Shown here: positions 16,112-24,994 of the stretch, one piece after another | Layout of the letters: every line of letters starts with the position of its first letter | How positions within the stretch are numbered: the first letter of the stretch is position 1 | Assembly: GCF_007993065.1 (NCBI RefSeq) | Contig: NZ_VOPL01000007.1 | Span: 106,926-170,925, forward strand | Source of the DNA: Paracoccus aurantiacus | Lineage (GTDB): Bacteria; Pseudomonadota; Alphaproteobacteria; Rhodobacterales; Rhodobacteraceae | Length of the DNA: 64,000 nt | Reading direction: 5' to 3' | Program-made: the position numbers and the translations under genes | The notes under the pieces: generated by a model | Told to the model about the DNA's origin: nothing | What the model saw: the letters and a program-made list of their open reading frames with translations, nothing else | Databases searched by the model: none

Positions 16112-18088
16112 ATGGCGCAGCAAGCTGAACCCGCGGATGCGGGTCTGCAATCCATACCGGCGCTTCTGGCGCGCAATGCCGAACGCCTTGGCGGCCGGCC
16201 CGCTTACCGGGAAAAAGAATTCGGTATCTGGCAAAGCTGGAGCTGGGCCGAAGCCGAAAAGGAAATCCGGGCGCTTGCGCTTGGCATGCTGAATCTCGGC
16301 CTTGCGCCGGGCGACCATGTCGCGGTTATCGGGCGCAACCGCCCTGCACATTACTGGGCCATGATCGCAGCCCAGATGTGCGGGGCGGTGCCCGTGCCGC
16401 TGTATCAGGACGCTGTCGCGGAAGAAATGTCCTATGTCCTGGGCCATTGCGGCGCGCGCTTCGTCATCTGCGGCGATCAGGAACAGGTCGACAAGGTGCT
16501 GGAGGTGCAGGAACACGCACCAGGCGTCGAACAGATCATTTACACCGACAAGCGCGGCATGCGGAAATACGACCATTCCCGCATGAACGCGCTGGAGGAT
16601 GTGCAATCCGAAGGCCGCGCCGCCGCGCAACGGCTCAGCGCGGAACTGGATGCCCGCATCGCGGCGCTGGATTACGACAGCACCTGTGTGATGCTGTATA
16701 CCTCGGGCACGACGGGCAAGCCGAAGGGCGTGGTGCTGTCGAACCGCAACATTATAGAAACTGCCAGGAACACCAGCGAATTCGACAAGTTGACCTATCG
16801 CGACGAGGTGCTTGCCTATCTGCCGATGGCATGGGTCGGCGATTTCATCTTCTCGATGGGGCAGGCGACATGGACCGGGTTCACGGTGAACTGCCCCGAA
16901 AGTGCGGCCACCATGATGACCGACCTGCGAGAGATCGGGCCCACCTATTTCTTCGCACCGCCGCGCGTTTTCGAGGGCCAGCTGACCAATGTCATGATCC
17001 GCATGGAAGATGCCGGCCGCTTCAAGCGCTGGCTGTTCAGGCATTACATGAAGGTCGCCAACCGCGTCGGTCCGTCGCTTCTGGATCGCAAGCCGGTCGG
17101 GCTTGGCGGGCGTCTGGCCTATGGGCTGGGCAAGCTGTTCATCTATGGCCCGCTGAAAAACACGCTGGGCTACAGCCGTATCCGCGTGGGCTATACCGCC
17201 GGTGAAGCGATCGGGCCGGAGATCTTTGATTTCTACCGCAGCCTCGGCATCAATCTGAAACAGCTTTACGGGCAGACCGAAGCGTCGGTCTTTATCACCC
17301 AGCAGCCGGATGGTGGCGTGCGTTCCGATACGGTCGGCGTGCCGTCGCCGGGCGTCGAACTGAAGATCGGCGATACCGGAGAGGTGTTTTACCGCAGCCC
17401 CGGCACCTTCGTCGAATATTATCAGAACCCGGAAAGCACGGCCTCGACCAAGGACCCGGAAGGCTGGGTGGCGACGGGTGATGCGGGTTTCTTCGATCAG
17501 GAAACCGGACAACTGCGCATCATTGATCGTGCAAAGGACGTGGGCAAGATGGCCGACGGCACGATGTTCGCGCCCAAATTCGTCGAGAACAAGCTGAAGT
17601 TCTATCCCAACATCCTGGAGGCGGTCGTGCTGGGCAATGGTCGCGATTATTGCACGGCAATGATCAATATCGACCTGTCGGCGGTCGGCAACTGGGCCGA
17701 GCGGAACAACATTGCCTATGCAAGCTACCAGGAACTGGCGGGTCATCCGCACGTCTATGCCGCGATCAGATCTCATGTTGAAGAGGTCAACAGATCGGTC
17801 GCCGAAGACCCGATGCTGTCGGGCTGTCAGATTCACCGTTTCCTTGTGCTGCACAAGGAACTCGACGCTGATGATGGTGAACTGACGCGCACCCGCAAGG
17901 TTCGCCGCGCAGTCATCGCCGAAAAGTTCTCGGACCTTGTGACAGCGCTCTATGACGGGTCTGACACGGTCTATACCGAAACCGAAGTCACCTATGAGGA
18001 TGGCCGGAAGGGCAAGATCAAGGCAACGCTGAAGCTGGAGAATGCGGAAGTGGTGCCGGGCGACGAACAGAAGGTGGCGGCGGAATGA
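16112..18088 (+). CDS. AMP-binding acyl-CoA synthetase (long-chain-type)
   Basis: The 658-residue enzyme starts behind a GGGAGGAGAC ribosome binding site. The adenylation P-loop is MLYTSGTTGKPKGVVLSNRN (residues about 193-212). Further motifs are the acceptor-binding GQTEASVF, the GWVATGDAGFFD core, and RAKDVGKMADG for the hinge region. The architecture follows long-chain fatty acyl-CoA ligases, but in these transporter-linked operons the substrate may be another hydrophobic carboxylic acid. It is the first gene of a tightly packed operon with liv-type ABC genes, so it probably activates the imported acid to a CoA thioester in the cytoplasm. Its stop overlaps the livG-like start by 4 bp. Confidence 0.88.
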   Translation: MAQQAEPADAGLQSIPALLARNAERLGGRPAYREKEFGIWQSWSWAEAEKEIRALALGMLNLGLAPGDHVAVIGRNRPAHYWAMIAAQMCGAVPVPLYQDAVAEEMSYVLGHCGARFVICGDQEQVDKVLEVQEHAPGVEQIIYTDKRGMRKYDHSRMNALEDVQSEGRAAAQRLSAELDARIAALDYDSTCVMLYTSGTTGKPKGVVLSNRNIIETARNTSEFDKLTYRDEVLAYLPMAWVGDFIFSMGQATWTGFTVNCPESAATMMTDLREIGPTYFFAPPRVFEGQLTNVMIRMEDAGRFKRWLFRHYMKVANRVGPSLLDRKPVGLGGRLAYGLGKLFIYGPLKNTLGYSRIRVGYTAGEAIGPEIFDFYRSLGINLKQLYGQTEASVFITQQPDGGVRSDTVGVPSPGVELKIGDTGEVFYRSPGTFVEYYQNPESTASTKDPEGWVATGDAGFFDQETGQLRIIDRAKDVGKMADGTMFAPKFVENKLKFYPNILEAVVLGNGRDYCTAMINIDLSAVGNWAERNNIAYASYQELAGHPHVYAAIRSHVEEVNRSVAEDPMLSGCQIHRFLVLHKELDADDGELTRTRKVRRAVIAEKFSDLVTALYDGSDTVYTETEVTYEDGRKGKIKATLKLENAEVVPGDEQKVAAE

Positions 18089-18921
18089 GCGATACAATGC
18101 TGCTTGACGCACCCGCCGAGGGTTATGTGACCGCCGACGGTCGCCAGATCGGCCCGGTCGTCATGGACCTGAAGAATATCACCCTGCGCTTTGGCGGCGT
18201 CGTCGCGATCAAGGATATCAGCTTCGACATACGTCAGGGCGAGATCCGGGCGATCATCGGGCCGAACGGTGCCGGCAAATCGTCCATGCTGAACGTGATC
18301 TCGGGCTTCTATGTCCCGCAGGAAGGCGAGGTCTGGTTCAAGGGCTATCGCCGCGGACCGATGCGCCCCTATCAGGTCGCGCGTCTTGGCATCGCGCGGA
18401 CCTTCCAGAATATCGCGCTGTTCGACGGGATGTCGGTTCTCGACAACATCATGACCGGGCGGCTGAACAAGACGAAGTCCGGCTTTCTAAGCCAGGCCCT
18501 GTGGTGGGGTCCGGCGGAACGCGAAGAGATTGCCAACCGCGAACAGGTGGAAAAGATCATCGACTTTCTTGAAATCCAGAATATCCGCAAGACCCCTGTC
18601 GGCCGGCTTCCCTATGGCCTGAAGAAGCGCGTCGAACTGGCGCGCGCGCTGGCGGCAGAGCCACAGATCCTGCTTCTGGACGAGCCGATGGCCGGCATGA
18701 ATGTCGAAGAGAAAGAGGACATGTCGCGCTTCATTCTCGATGTGAATGACGAATTCGGCACGACGACGGTGCTGATCGAACACGACATGGGGGTGGTCAT
18801 GGACCTGTCCGACCGGGTCGTGGTGATGGATTACGGCCGCAAGATCGGCGACGGCACCCCGGACGAGGTGCGCAACAATCAGGAAGTCATCGACGCCTAT
18901 CTGGGGGTCGCACATGACTGA
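18085..18921 (+). CDS. Branched-chain amino acid-type ABC transporter ATP-binding protein (LivG-like)
   Basis: The 278-residue ATPase has Walker A GPNGAGKSSMLNVISG, the Q-loop region ARTFQNIALFDGMSVLDNIM, a signature region read as LPYGLKKRVELARALAAEP (the usual LSGGQ is replaced by LPYGL), Walker B ILLLDEPMAGMN and the switch histidine in LIEHDMGVV. LivG proteins of the same acyl-CoA-ligase-linked operons often show this LPYGxxK variant. A polar N-terminal extension of about 20 residues precedes the domain. It energises the LivH/LivM permease encoded downstream. Confidence 0.9.
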   Translation: MSDTMLLDAPAEGYVTADGRQIGPVVMDLKNITLRFGGVVAIKDISFDIRQGEIRAIIGPNGAGKSSMLNVISGFYVPQEGEVWFKGYRRGPMRPYQVARLGIARTFQNIALFDGMSVLDNIMTGRLNKTKSGFLSQALWWGPAEREEIANREQVEKIIDFLEIQNIRKTPVGRLPYGLKKRVELARALAAEPQILLLDEPMAGMNVEEKEDMSRFILDVNDEFGTTTVLIEHDMGVVMDLSDRVVVMDYGRKIGDGTPDEVRNNQEVIDAYLGVAHD

Positions 18922-18945
18922 TCGCATTCTGAAGGAGGCCCGCTG

Positions 18946-19956
18946 ATGGACCAGCTTCTTTACGGGACCGAGGTTCTGATCAACGGGCTGATGACCGGGG
19001 TGATGTATTCGCTCGTGGCACTTGGTTTCGTGCTGATCTACAAGGCGTCGGGCGTGTTCAACTATGCGCAGGGTGTGCTGGCGCTTTTCGCGGCGCTGAC
19101 GCTGGTGGGGATCATGGAAGGGCAGGTGCCCTTCGCGCATCTCATCAATGCGATGTTCGGAACCCATATCGAAAACTTCGGCTGGAACATACCTGCGGTC
19201 TTCGCGATCCTGCTGACGGCGGGCGTGATGGTGGTGCTGGCCATCCTGATCGAGAAGCTGGTTCTTCAGCACCTCGTCGGGCAAGAGCCGATCATCCTGT
19301 TCATGGCCACCATCGGTCTTGCCTATTTTCTGGAAGGGCTGGGCGACGTGATGTGGGGTGCCGACATCAAGACGCTGGATGTCGGGCTGCCACAGGGCAT
19401 TTCCGACGTGGTCGAACAGACCACCGCAAACTGGTTCGGCTACGGATTCTTCATCGATCGGCTGGATATCTGGGCCACCATCATCGCGGCGCTTCTGGTC
19501 GCGGCGCTGGTCGCCTTCAGTCAATACACCAAGCAAGGCCGCGCTATGCGTGCCGTCGCGGACGATCATCAGGCGGCGCTGTCGGTCGGCATTTCGCTGC
19601 AGTTCATCTGGATCATGGTCTGGTCGATCGCGGGCTTTGTCGCGCTGGTCGCGGGGATCATGTGGGGCACGAAATCCGGGGTGCAGTTCAGCCTGTCGCT
19701 GATCGCGCTGAAGGCGCTGCCGGTGCTGATGCTGGGCGGCTTCACCTCGATCCCCGGCGCCATCGTGGGCGGTCTTATCATCGGCGTGGGCGAGAAGCTT
19801 TTCGAATTCATCATGTCCAGCCCGGACCTTGCGGGCAGCTGGTTCGGCTTTACGATCAGCGCGACCGAGAACTGGTTCGCCTATGTCCTCGCGCTTCTGT
19901 TCCTCGTCTTCCGCCCGCAGGGTCTGTTCGGCGAACGCATTATCGAAAGGGTCTGA
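18946..19956 (+). CDS. Branched-chain amino acid-type ABC transporter permease (LivH-like)
   Basis: The 336-residue membrane protein starts after GAAGGAGG. The N-terminus LINGLMTGVMYSLVALGFVLIYKASGVFNYAQG is the LivH fingerprint. About eight hydrophobic segments follow, with the EAA-like loop near GRAMRAVADDHQAALSVGIS and GGFTSIPGAIVGGLIIGVGE in the last third. The insertion GTHIENFGWNIPAV between helices 2 and 3 is longer than in E. coli LivH. It forms the translocation pore with the LivM-like protein. A VOC-domain gene separates the two permease genes. Confidence 0.9.
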   Translation: MDQLLYGTEVLINGLMTGVMYSLVALGFVLIYKASGVFNYAQGVLALFAALTLVGIMEGQVPFAHLINAMFGTHIENFGWNIPAVFAILLTAGVMVVLAILIEKLVLQHLVGQEPIILFMATIGLAYFLEGLGDVMWGADIKTLDVGLPQGISDVVEQTTANWFGYGFFIDRLDIWATIIAALLVAALVAFSQYTKQGRAMRAVADDHQAALSVGISLQFIWIMVWSIAGFVALVAGIMWGTKSGVQFSLSLIALKALPVLMLGGFTSIPGAIVGGLIIGVGEKLFEFIMSSPDLAGSWFGFTISATENWFAYVLALLFLVFRPQGLFGERIIERV

Positions 19957-19958
19957 GA

Positions 19959-20330
19959 ATGGCACATCGTTCAAGACTTGGCGCACTCGTCATTGATTGC
20001 CGCACGGAAGACGTCGCAGATGCTGCGCGCTTCTGGGGCGAAGCCCTTAACGGCCAGGTCGAGGTGGATGACCAGGGGAAATACGCCGAGATCACGGATC
20101 AGGGTCAGCTGAAGGTGCTGGTTCAGGCGGTCGGTCATGACCCGCGTGTGCATCTCGACATCGAATCCGATGACAAAGAGGCAGAGGTCGTGCGACTGGA
20201 AGCCTGCGGCGCGAAGGTGGTCGAGCGGATCAAGCGCTGGATCGTGATGGAAGCGCCGACCGGCCACCGCTTCTGCGTGGTCGACCCGCAGGGCCCGGCA
20301 TTTGACACGAACGCGAAAGAGGTGGGCTGA
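19959..20330 (+). CDS. VOC (glyoxalase/bleomycin-resistance-like) family protein
   Basis: The 123-residue protein starts at the ATG at 19959, 2 bp after the livH stop, and its TGA overlaps the livM ATG, so it is translated as part of the operon. It reads as one vicinal-oxygen-chelate module: LGALVIDCRTEDVADAARFWGEALNG at the start, HLDIESDDKEAEVVRLEACGA in the middle, and APTGHRFCVVDPQGPAF near the end. The motifs resemble the Glyoxalase_6-type subgroup. It could bind or modify the transported compound. No substrate can be assigned. A VOC gene between two permease genes is unusual. Confidence 0.8.
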   Translation: MAHRSRLGALVIDCRTEDVADAARFWGEALNGQVEVDDQGKYAEITDQGQLKVLVQAVGHDPRVHLDIESDDKEAEVVRLEACGAKVVERIKRWIVMEAPTGHRFCVVDPQGPAFDTNAKEVG

Positions 20331-21406
20331 TGCTTTACCGCGAGGCAGGCGATTTCAAGACCACCTATCGCGACGACGGGCAGACATTCCCGATCACGCT
20401 GGATCGGCTGGGCTATTATGCCATCCTGTTCGTGGCGGTGCTGATTGTCCCGTTCGTCATCAACGATTACTGGGCAAGCGCGGTGCTTCTGCCCTTCCTT
20501 ATCTATGCGATCGCCTCGATCGGGCTGAACATCCTTGTCGGGTATGCCGGTCAGGTCAGCCTTGGGACCGGCGGCTTCATGGCGGTCGGCGCCTATGCGG
20601 TCTATAAGTTGATGACGGCCTTCCCGGAGGTCAGCGTCGTCATCCACATCCTGCTCGCAGGCGGCATCACCGCGCTTGTCGGGATCGCCTTCGGTCTGCC
20701 AAGCCTTCGCATCAAGGGCTTCTATCTGGCTGTGGCGACGCTGGCCGCGCAGTTCTTCCTTGTCTGGCTGTTCAACAAGGTGCCGTGGTTTTACAACTAT
20801 TCAGCCTCTGGCCAGATCAACGCGCCGGAACGCACGGTGCTTGGCTGGGCGGTGACGGGTCCGGCTGCCAGCCCGTCGGCGAAATACCTGATCTGTCTGG
20901 GGTTCGTGATCTTCGCGGCGTGGGTCGCGCGCAACCTGACGCGTGGCATGATCGGACGCAAATGGATGGCGATCCGGGACATGGACATCGCGGCCGAGAT
21001 CATCGGGGTGAACCCTCTCAGCGCGAAGATGACGGCGTTCGGCGTCAGTTCGTTCTTCGTGGGAATCGCGGGTGCGCTTCTGTTCGCCGTGTATCTCGGG
21101 GCGGCGGAAGTGACCGAAGCCTTCGGGATCAACAAGTCTTTCCTCGTGCTGTTCATGGTCATCATCGGGGGCCTTGGCTCGATCTTCGGAAGCTTCGCGG
21201 GTGCCGCGTTCCTGGTGCTGCTGCCGGTGCTACTGAAAAACGTTCTGGTCGGCGTTCTGGGCTGGCCGACCGATCTTGCCGCCCATATCGAGCTGATGAT
21301 CGTGGGCGCGCTTATCATCTTCTTCCTGATTGTCGAGCCGCACGGCCTCGCCCGGCTTTGGCAGCTTGTGAAGGAGAAATTGCGGCTGTGGCCGTTCCCG
21401 CACTAA
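20330..21406 (+). CDS. Branched-chain amino acid-type ABC transporter permease (LivM-like)
   Basis: The 358-residue permease carries a short soluble N-terminal tail and then about nine to ten hydrophobic helices. LivM landmarks are IASIGLNILVGYAGQVSLGTGGF, GLPSLRIKGFYLAVATLA, the EAA-like IGRKWMAIRDMDIAAEIIGVN, and GGLGSIFGSFAGAAFLVLLP. A stretch VPWFYNYSASGQINAPERT in the large periplasmic loop is longer than in amino-acid transporters, which may reflect a different ligand. It starts within the VOC stop codon and ends 52 bp before the binding-protein gene. Confidence 0.9.
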   Translation: MLYREAGDFKTTYRDDGQTFPITLDRLGYYAILFVAVLIVPFVINDYWASAVLLPFLIYAIASIGLNILVGYAGQVSLGTGGFMAVGAYAVYKLMTAFPEVSVVIHILLAGGITALVGIAFGLPSLRIKGFYLAVATLAAQFFLVWLFNKVPWFYNYSASGQINAPERTVLGWAVTGPAASPSAKYLICLGFVIFAAWVARNLTRGMIGRKWMAIRDMDIAAEIIGVNPLSAKMTAFGVSSFFVGIAGALLFAVYLGAAEVTEAFGINKSFLVLFMVIIGGLGSIFGSFAGAAFLVLLPVLLKNVLVGVLGWPTDLAAHIELMIVGALIIFFLIVEPHGLARLWQLVKEKLRLWPFPH

Positions 21407-21458
21407 CGCAACCAGAACCGGGCAATCCGGCAAGAAAACCCTTGGGAGGAGACCAAGA

Positions 21459-22742
21459 ATGAAACTGAAATTTGCAAGTCTGGTGGCGGCGGCCCTGATG
21501 ACCGCAGCCCCTGCCATGGCCGAACTGATCGTGCCGAACCTGTCTTACCGGACTGGCCCCTATGGCGCGAACGGCACCCAATATGCCGACGGGTTCAACG
21601 ACTATTTCACGCTGCTGAACGAACGCGATGGCGGCATTGGCGGCGAAACGATCAGCGTGCCGGAATGCGAGACGGCCTATAACACCGAGAAGGGCGTCGA
21701 ATGCTATGAGGCGACGAAAGACGGCGCGCTTGTCTTCAACCCGCTGTCGACCGGCATCACCTATCAGCTGATCCCGAAAGTGGGCGTCGACAAGAAGGTG
21801 CTGTACACGCCCGGCTATGGCCGCACCTCCGCGAAGAACGGCAAGGTGTTCGAATGGGTGTTCAATGCGCCCGCGAACTATTGGGACGGCGCGTCCGTCG
21901 CGATCAAGTATCTGCTGGATGAAAACGGCGGCGATCTGAACGGCAAGAAGATCGCGCTTGTCTATCACAACTCTGCCTACGGCAAGGAGCCGATCCGCAC
22001 CCTGCAGGAGCTGGCCAAGAAGCACGGCTTCACCCTGACCGAGATCCCGGTCGAAGCACCGGGGCAGGAACAGAAGTCGCAATGGCTTCAGATCCGCCGC
22101 GACAAGCCCGACTATGTGCTGATGTGGGGCTGGGGTGTCATGAACCAGGTGGCTATTCAGGAAGCCGCCAATATCCGCTTCCCGATGGAGAATTTCATCG
22201 GCATCTGGTGGGCCGGCTCGGAACTCGACGTCATGCCGGCGGGGGAAGGTGCCAATGGCTATAAGGCGCTGACCTTCAACGGTGTCGGCATGGATTATCC
22301 GATCTATGACGATCTCAAGACCCATGTGATCGACACCGGCAAGGCCAGCCAGGGCGGCGAGCATGTCGGGTCTGCCGTCTATTCGCGTGGCATGTATGCT
22401 GCGGTGGTCATCGCCGAGGCGATCAGGAAGGCGCAGGAGCTGGCCGGGACATCCGCGATCACGCCCGAACAGCTTCGTGACGGGTTCGAGCAGCTCGACA
22501 TCACCCCGGAACGGCTGGCCGAGATCGGCCTTCCCGACTTTGGCCCGGAAATCAAGCTGAGCTGCGATAACCACGGCGGCAGCGGCATGGCCCGCATCCA
22601 GCAATGGGACGCGGCGGAAAAGAAATGGAACCTCATCACCGAGTTCATGGAGCCTGATGCCGAAGTGCTTGACCCCCTGATCGCAGAGGATTCGGCCGCG
22701 TACGCGCAAGAGGCGGGCGTCACAGAACGCAGCTGTAACTGA
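21459..22742 (+). CDS. Periplasmic ligand-binding protein of the Liv-type ABC transporter
   Basis: The 427-residue protein has a typical signal peptide (MKLKFASLVAAALMTAAPAMA) with cleavage before ELIVPNL. A type-I periplasmic binding fold (Peripla_BP_6) follows: SYRTGPYGANGTQYADGFNDY, IALVYHNSAYGKEPIRTLQELAKKHGFTL at the lobe crossover, and GIWWAGSELDVMPAG in the second lobe. The family length is usually about 370-400 residues. The ligand is unlikely to be a simple branched amino acid given the linked CoA ligases. It is preceded by GGGAGGAGACC and followed by two strong hairpins, which fits elevated expression. Confidence 0.88.
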   Translation: MKLKFASLVAAALMTAAPAMAELIVPNLSYRTGPYGANGTQYADGFNDYFTLLNERDGGIGGETISVPECETAYNTEKGVECYEATKDGALVFNPLSTGITYQLIPKVGVDKKVLYTPGYGRTSAKNGKVFEWVFNAPANYWDGASVAIKYLLDENGGDLNGKKIALVYHNSAYGKEPIRTLQELAKKHGFTLTEIPVEAPGQEQKSQWLQIRRDKPDYVLMWGWGVMNQVAIQEAANIRFPMENFIGIWWAGSELDVMPAGEGANGYKALTFNGVGMDYPIYDDLKTHVIDTGKASQGGEHVGSAVYSRGMYAAVVIAEAIRKAQELAGTSAITPEQLRDGFEQLDITPERLAEIGLPDFGPEIKLSCDNHGGSGMARIQQWDAAEKKWNLITEFMEPDAEVLDPLIAEDSAAYAQEAGVTERSCN

Positions 22743-22752
22743 CCCCCGCCTT

Positions 22753-22817
22753 GCCGGCGCGGCATCCCGCTGCGCCGGCCCAAACATCGTCGGCGGCGCA
22801 ACCCCGCGCCGCCGACG
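22753..22817 (+). other. Two tandem intercistronic hairpins after the binding-protein gene
   Basis: Hairpin 1 pairs GCCGGCGC (22753-22760) with GCGCCGGC (22772-22779). Hairpin 2 pairs CGTCGGCGGCGC (22788-22799) with GCGCCGCCGACG (22806-22817) around a 6-nt loop. Neither has a T-run, so they are more likely mRNA-stabilising or attenuating elements than full terminators. Confidence 0.65.
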
Positions 22818-22838
22818 CCTGAAGCGCAAGGAACAGCC

Positions 22839-23675
22839 ATGCTCGATACCGCTGCCGCATCCACCTCTCAGACCGAGGCATTGCTGGAGGTCAACAATAT
22901 CGAGGTGATCTATAACCACGTCATTCTGGTGCTGAAGGGTGTCAGCCTTTCGGTGCCGAAGGGAAGCATTACCGCGCTTCTCGGCGGGAATGGCGCTGGC
23001 AAGACGACGACGCTGAAGGCGATCTCAAACCTGCTCGCTTCGGAACGGGGCGAGGTCACGAAGGGCAGTATCGTCTATCGCGGCGAACGCGTCGCCTCGC
23101 TGAACCCGGCCTCGCTGGTCAAGAAAGGTGTCATCCAGGTGATGGAAGGCCGGCACTGCTTCGAACATCTTACTGTCGAAGAAAACCTGCTGACCGGGGC
23201 CTATACGCGCACGGATGGCGCGGCAGCGATCAAGGCCGATCTCGATATGGTCTATGACTATTTCCCGCGCCTGAAGGAGCGCCGCCGCTCGCAGGCGGGC
23301 TATACCTCGGGCGGAGAGCAACAGATGGTCGCGATGGGTCGCGCCCTGATGAGCCGCCCCGAAACGATCCTGCTTGACGAGCCGTCGATGGGCCTGGCCC
23401 CGCAGCTGGTCGAGCAGATCTTCGAGATCGTGAAGGCCGTGAATGAAGGCGAGGGCGTGACCTTTCTTCTGGCCGAACAGAACACCAATGTCGCGCTGCG
23501 TTTCGCGCATTACGGCTATATCCTTGAAAACGGGCGCGTCGTGATGGACGGCACGGCACAGGAGCTGCGCGAAAACCCGGATGTGAAGGAATTCTACCTC
23601 GGCATGTCCGAGGAAGGCCGCAAAAGCTTCCGCGATGTGCGCAGTTACCGCCGCCGCAAACGCTGGCTTTCATAA
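22839..23675 (+). CDS. Branched-chain amino acid-type ABC transporter ATP-binding protein (LivF-like)
   Basis: The 278-residue ATPase shows Walker A GGNGAGKTTTLKAISN, Q-loop QVMEGRHCFEHLTVEENL, signature YTSGGEQQMVAMGRALMS, Walker B ILLDEPSMGLAP and switch His replaced by Gln in LLAEQNTNVAL, as is normal for LivF. The C-terminal tail (EGRKSFRDVRSYRRRKRWLS) is longer and more basic than in amino-acid LivF proteins; that form is common in LivF genes linked to acyl-CoA synthetases. It completes the transporter with LivG, LivH, LivM and LivK. Confidence 0.92.
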   Translation: MLDTAAASTSQTEALLEVNNIEVIYNHVILVLKGVSLSVPKGSITALLGGNGAGKTTTLKAISNLLASERGEVTKGSIVYRGERVASLNPASLVKKGVIQVMEGRHCFEHLTVEENLLTGAYTRTDGAAAIKADLDMVYDYFPRLKERRRSQAGYTSGGEQQMVAMGRALMSRPETILLDEPSMGLAPQLVEQIFEIVKAVNEGEGVTFLLAEQNTNVALRFAHYGYILENGRVVMDGTAQELRENPDVKEFYLGMSEEGRKSFRDVRSYRRRKRWLS

Positions 23676-23725
23676 GAGGTCATGCAAGTGCTACCCGTGC
23701 GGGACATCAGCTGAGGAATCGTTTC

Positions 23726-24946
23726 ATGGCCGGATATTTTGACGAGCTGGAAGTGCGCGATCCCGACGAACGCGCCGAGTGGCTGGAAGAGGCGCTGCCT
23801 GCCGCGCTTGGACGCGCAAAGACCGCGCCGGCGCTGGCGCGGCTGCTGCGCGATGTCGATCCGGCAAGCGTGCGCGACATGGCAAAGCTTGCGGCGCTGC
23901 CGGTCATCCGCAAATCGGACCTTGTCGAGGCGCAGAAGAAGAACCCGCCCTTCGGCGGTTACACGACCAGACTGGCGGCAGAGTTTGACCACATCTTTCA
24001 GTCGCCAGGCCCGATCTATGAACCGGGTCGCCGCGAAGGCGACTGGTGGCGGCTTGGTCGGTTCCTGTTCGCCAGCGGCGTCGGGCGCGGCGATATCGTT
24101 CAGAACTGCTTTGCCTATCACCTGACGCCTGCGGGAATGATGTTCGACAGCGCCGCCCGCGCGGTGGATGCCGCGGTTCTACCGGCCGGGACCGGACAGA
24201 CCGATCTGCAGGTGCGCGCGGCTGCCGATATCGGCAGCACCGTCTATGCCGGCACGCCGGACTTTCTGAAACAGATACTCGACCGTGCCGATGAACTTGG
24301 CGAAACGCTGTCGATCACACGGGCGACGGTTGCCGGTGGCGCGCTGTTCCCGTCGCTGCGCGACCATTACGCCGATCGCGGTATCATCACGCGGCAATGC
24401 TATGCGACCGCCGATCTGGGCAATATCGCCTACGAATCCGAGGCGATGGAAGGGATGATCGTGGATGAGGGCGTCATCGTCGAAATCGTGCGTCCCGGCA
24501 CAGGTATCCCCGTGGCCGACGGCGAGGTCGGTGAAGTTGTCGTGACCACGCTGAACCCGGATTATCCGCTTGTCCGTTTTGCGACCGGCGATTTGTCTGC
24601 AGTCATGCCCGGCGCATCGCCTTGCGGCAGAACCAATACGCGCATCCGTGGCTGGATGGGCCGCGCCGATCAGACGACCAAGATCAAGGGTATGTTCGTG
24701 CGCCCGGAACAGGTGGCCGATCTGGTCGCGCGCCACCCGGAAATCGCCCGCGCACGCGTCATCGCCGACCGCGAGGGAGAGATGGACGCCATGACCGTCC
24801 AGATCGAAAGCCCGCGCGATGCCGGCGCGGAATACGCGGCCTCTATCGCCGAGGCGCTGAAGCTGCGTGGGCGGGTGGAAATCGTCGCGCCCGGCAGCCT
24901 GCCTAATGACGGCCTGGTGATTGAAGACAGGCGTAAATACGATTGA
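23726..24946 (+). CDS. Phenylacetate-CoA ligase-like adenylate-forming enzyme (PaaK family)
   Basis: The 406-residue protein follows the PaaK layout: LAALPVIRKSDLVEAQKKNPPFGG in place of the usual T-R-K/D-L region, then a middle part with DIGSTVYAGTPDFLKQILDRA, RATVAGGALFPSLRD, and QCYATADLGNIAYES. The C-terminal portion has GEVGEVVVTTLNPDYPLVRFATGDLS, GRADQTTKIKGMFVRPEQVADLV, both conserved in phenylacetate-CoA ligases. The N-terminal nucleotide-binding loop is weak: the usual SSGTTG is read here as FQSPGPIYEPG, so activity on ATP may be altered. It is about 30 residues shorter than PaaK. It lies 50 bp after livF and is probably part of the same operon. Confidence 0.82.
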   Translation: MAGYFDELEVRDPDERAEWLEEALPAALGRAKTAPALARLLRDVDPASVRDMAKLAALPVIRKSDLVEAQKKNPPFGGYTTRLAAEFDHIFQSPGPIYEPGRREGDWWRLGRFLFASGVGRGDIVQNCFAYHLTPAGMMFDSAARAVDAAVLPAGTGQTDLQVRAAADIGSTVYAGTPDFLKQILDRADELGETLSITRATVAGGALFPSLRDHYADRGIITRQCYATADLGNIAYESEAMEGMIVDEGVIVEIVRPGTGIPVADGEVGEVVVTTLNPDYPLVRFATGDLSAVMPGASPCGRTNTRIRGWMGRADQTTKIKGMFVRPEQVADLVARHPEIARARVIADREGEMDAMTVQIESPRDAGAEYAASIAEALKLRGRVEIVAPGSLPNDGLVIEDRRKYD

Positions 24947-24994
24947 GGCGCGGCGCGTCTTGCCGCGCTGCCGTCTTGGCGTCAGGATCGGCGC

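Noticed and set aside
15947..18112. A 721-codon open frame on the minus strand opposite the acyl-CoA synthetase
   Set aside because: It mirrors a high-GC coding gene on the other strand, has His/Arg/Gly-rich unnatural composition and no domain. The plus-strand gene has clear adenylation motifs.
21315..22919. A 534-codon frame antisense to the LivK-like binding protein
   Set aside because: No recognisable domain, and the opposite strand has a signal peptide and binding-protein fold.
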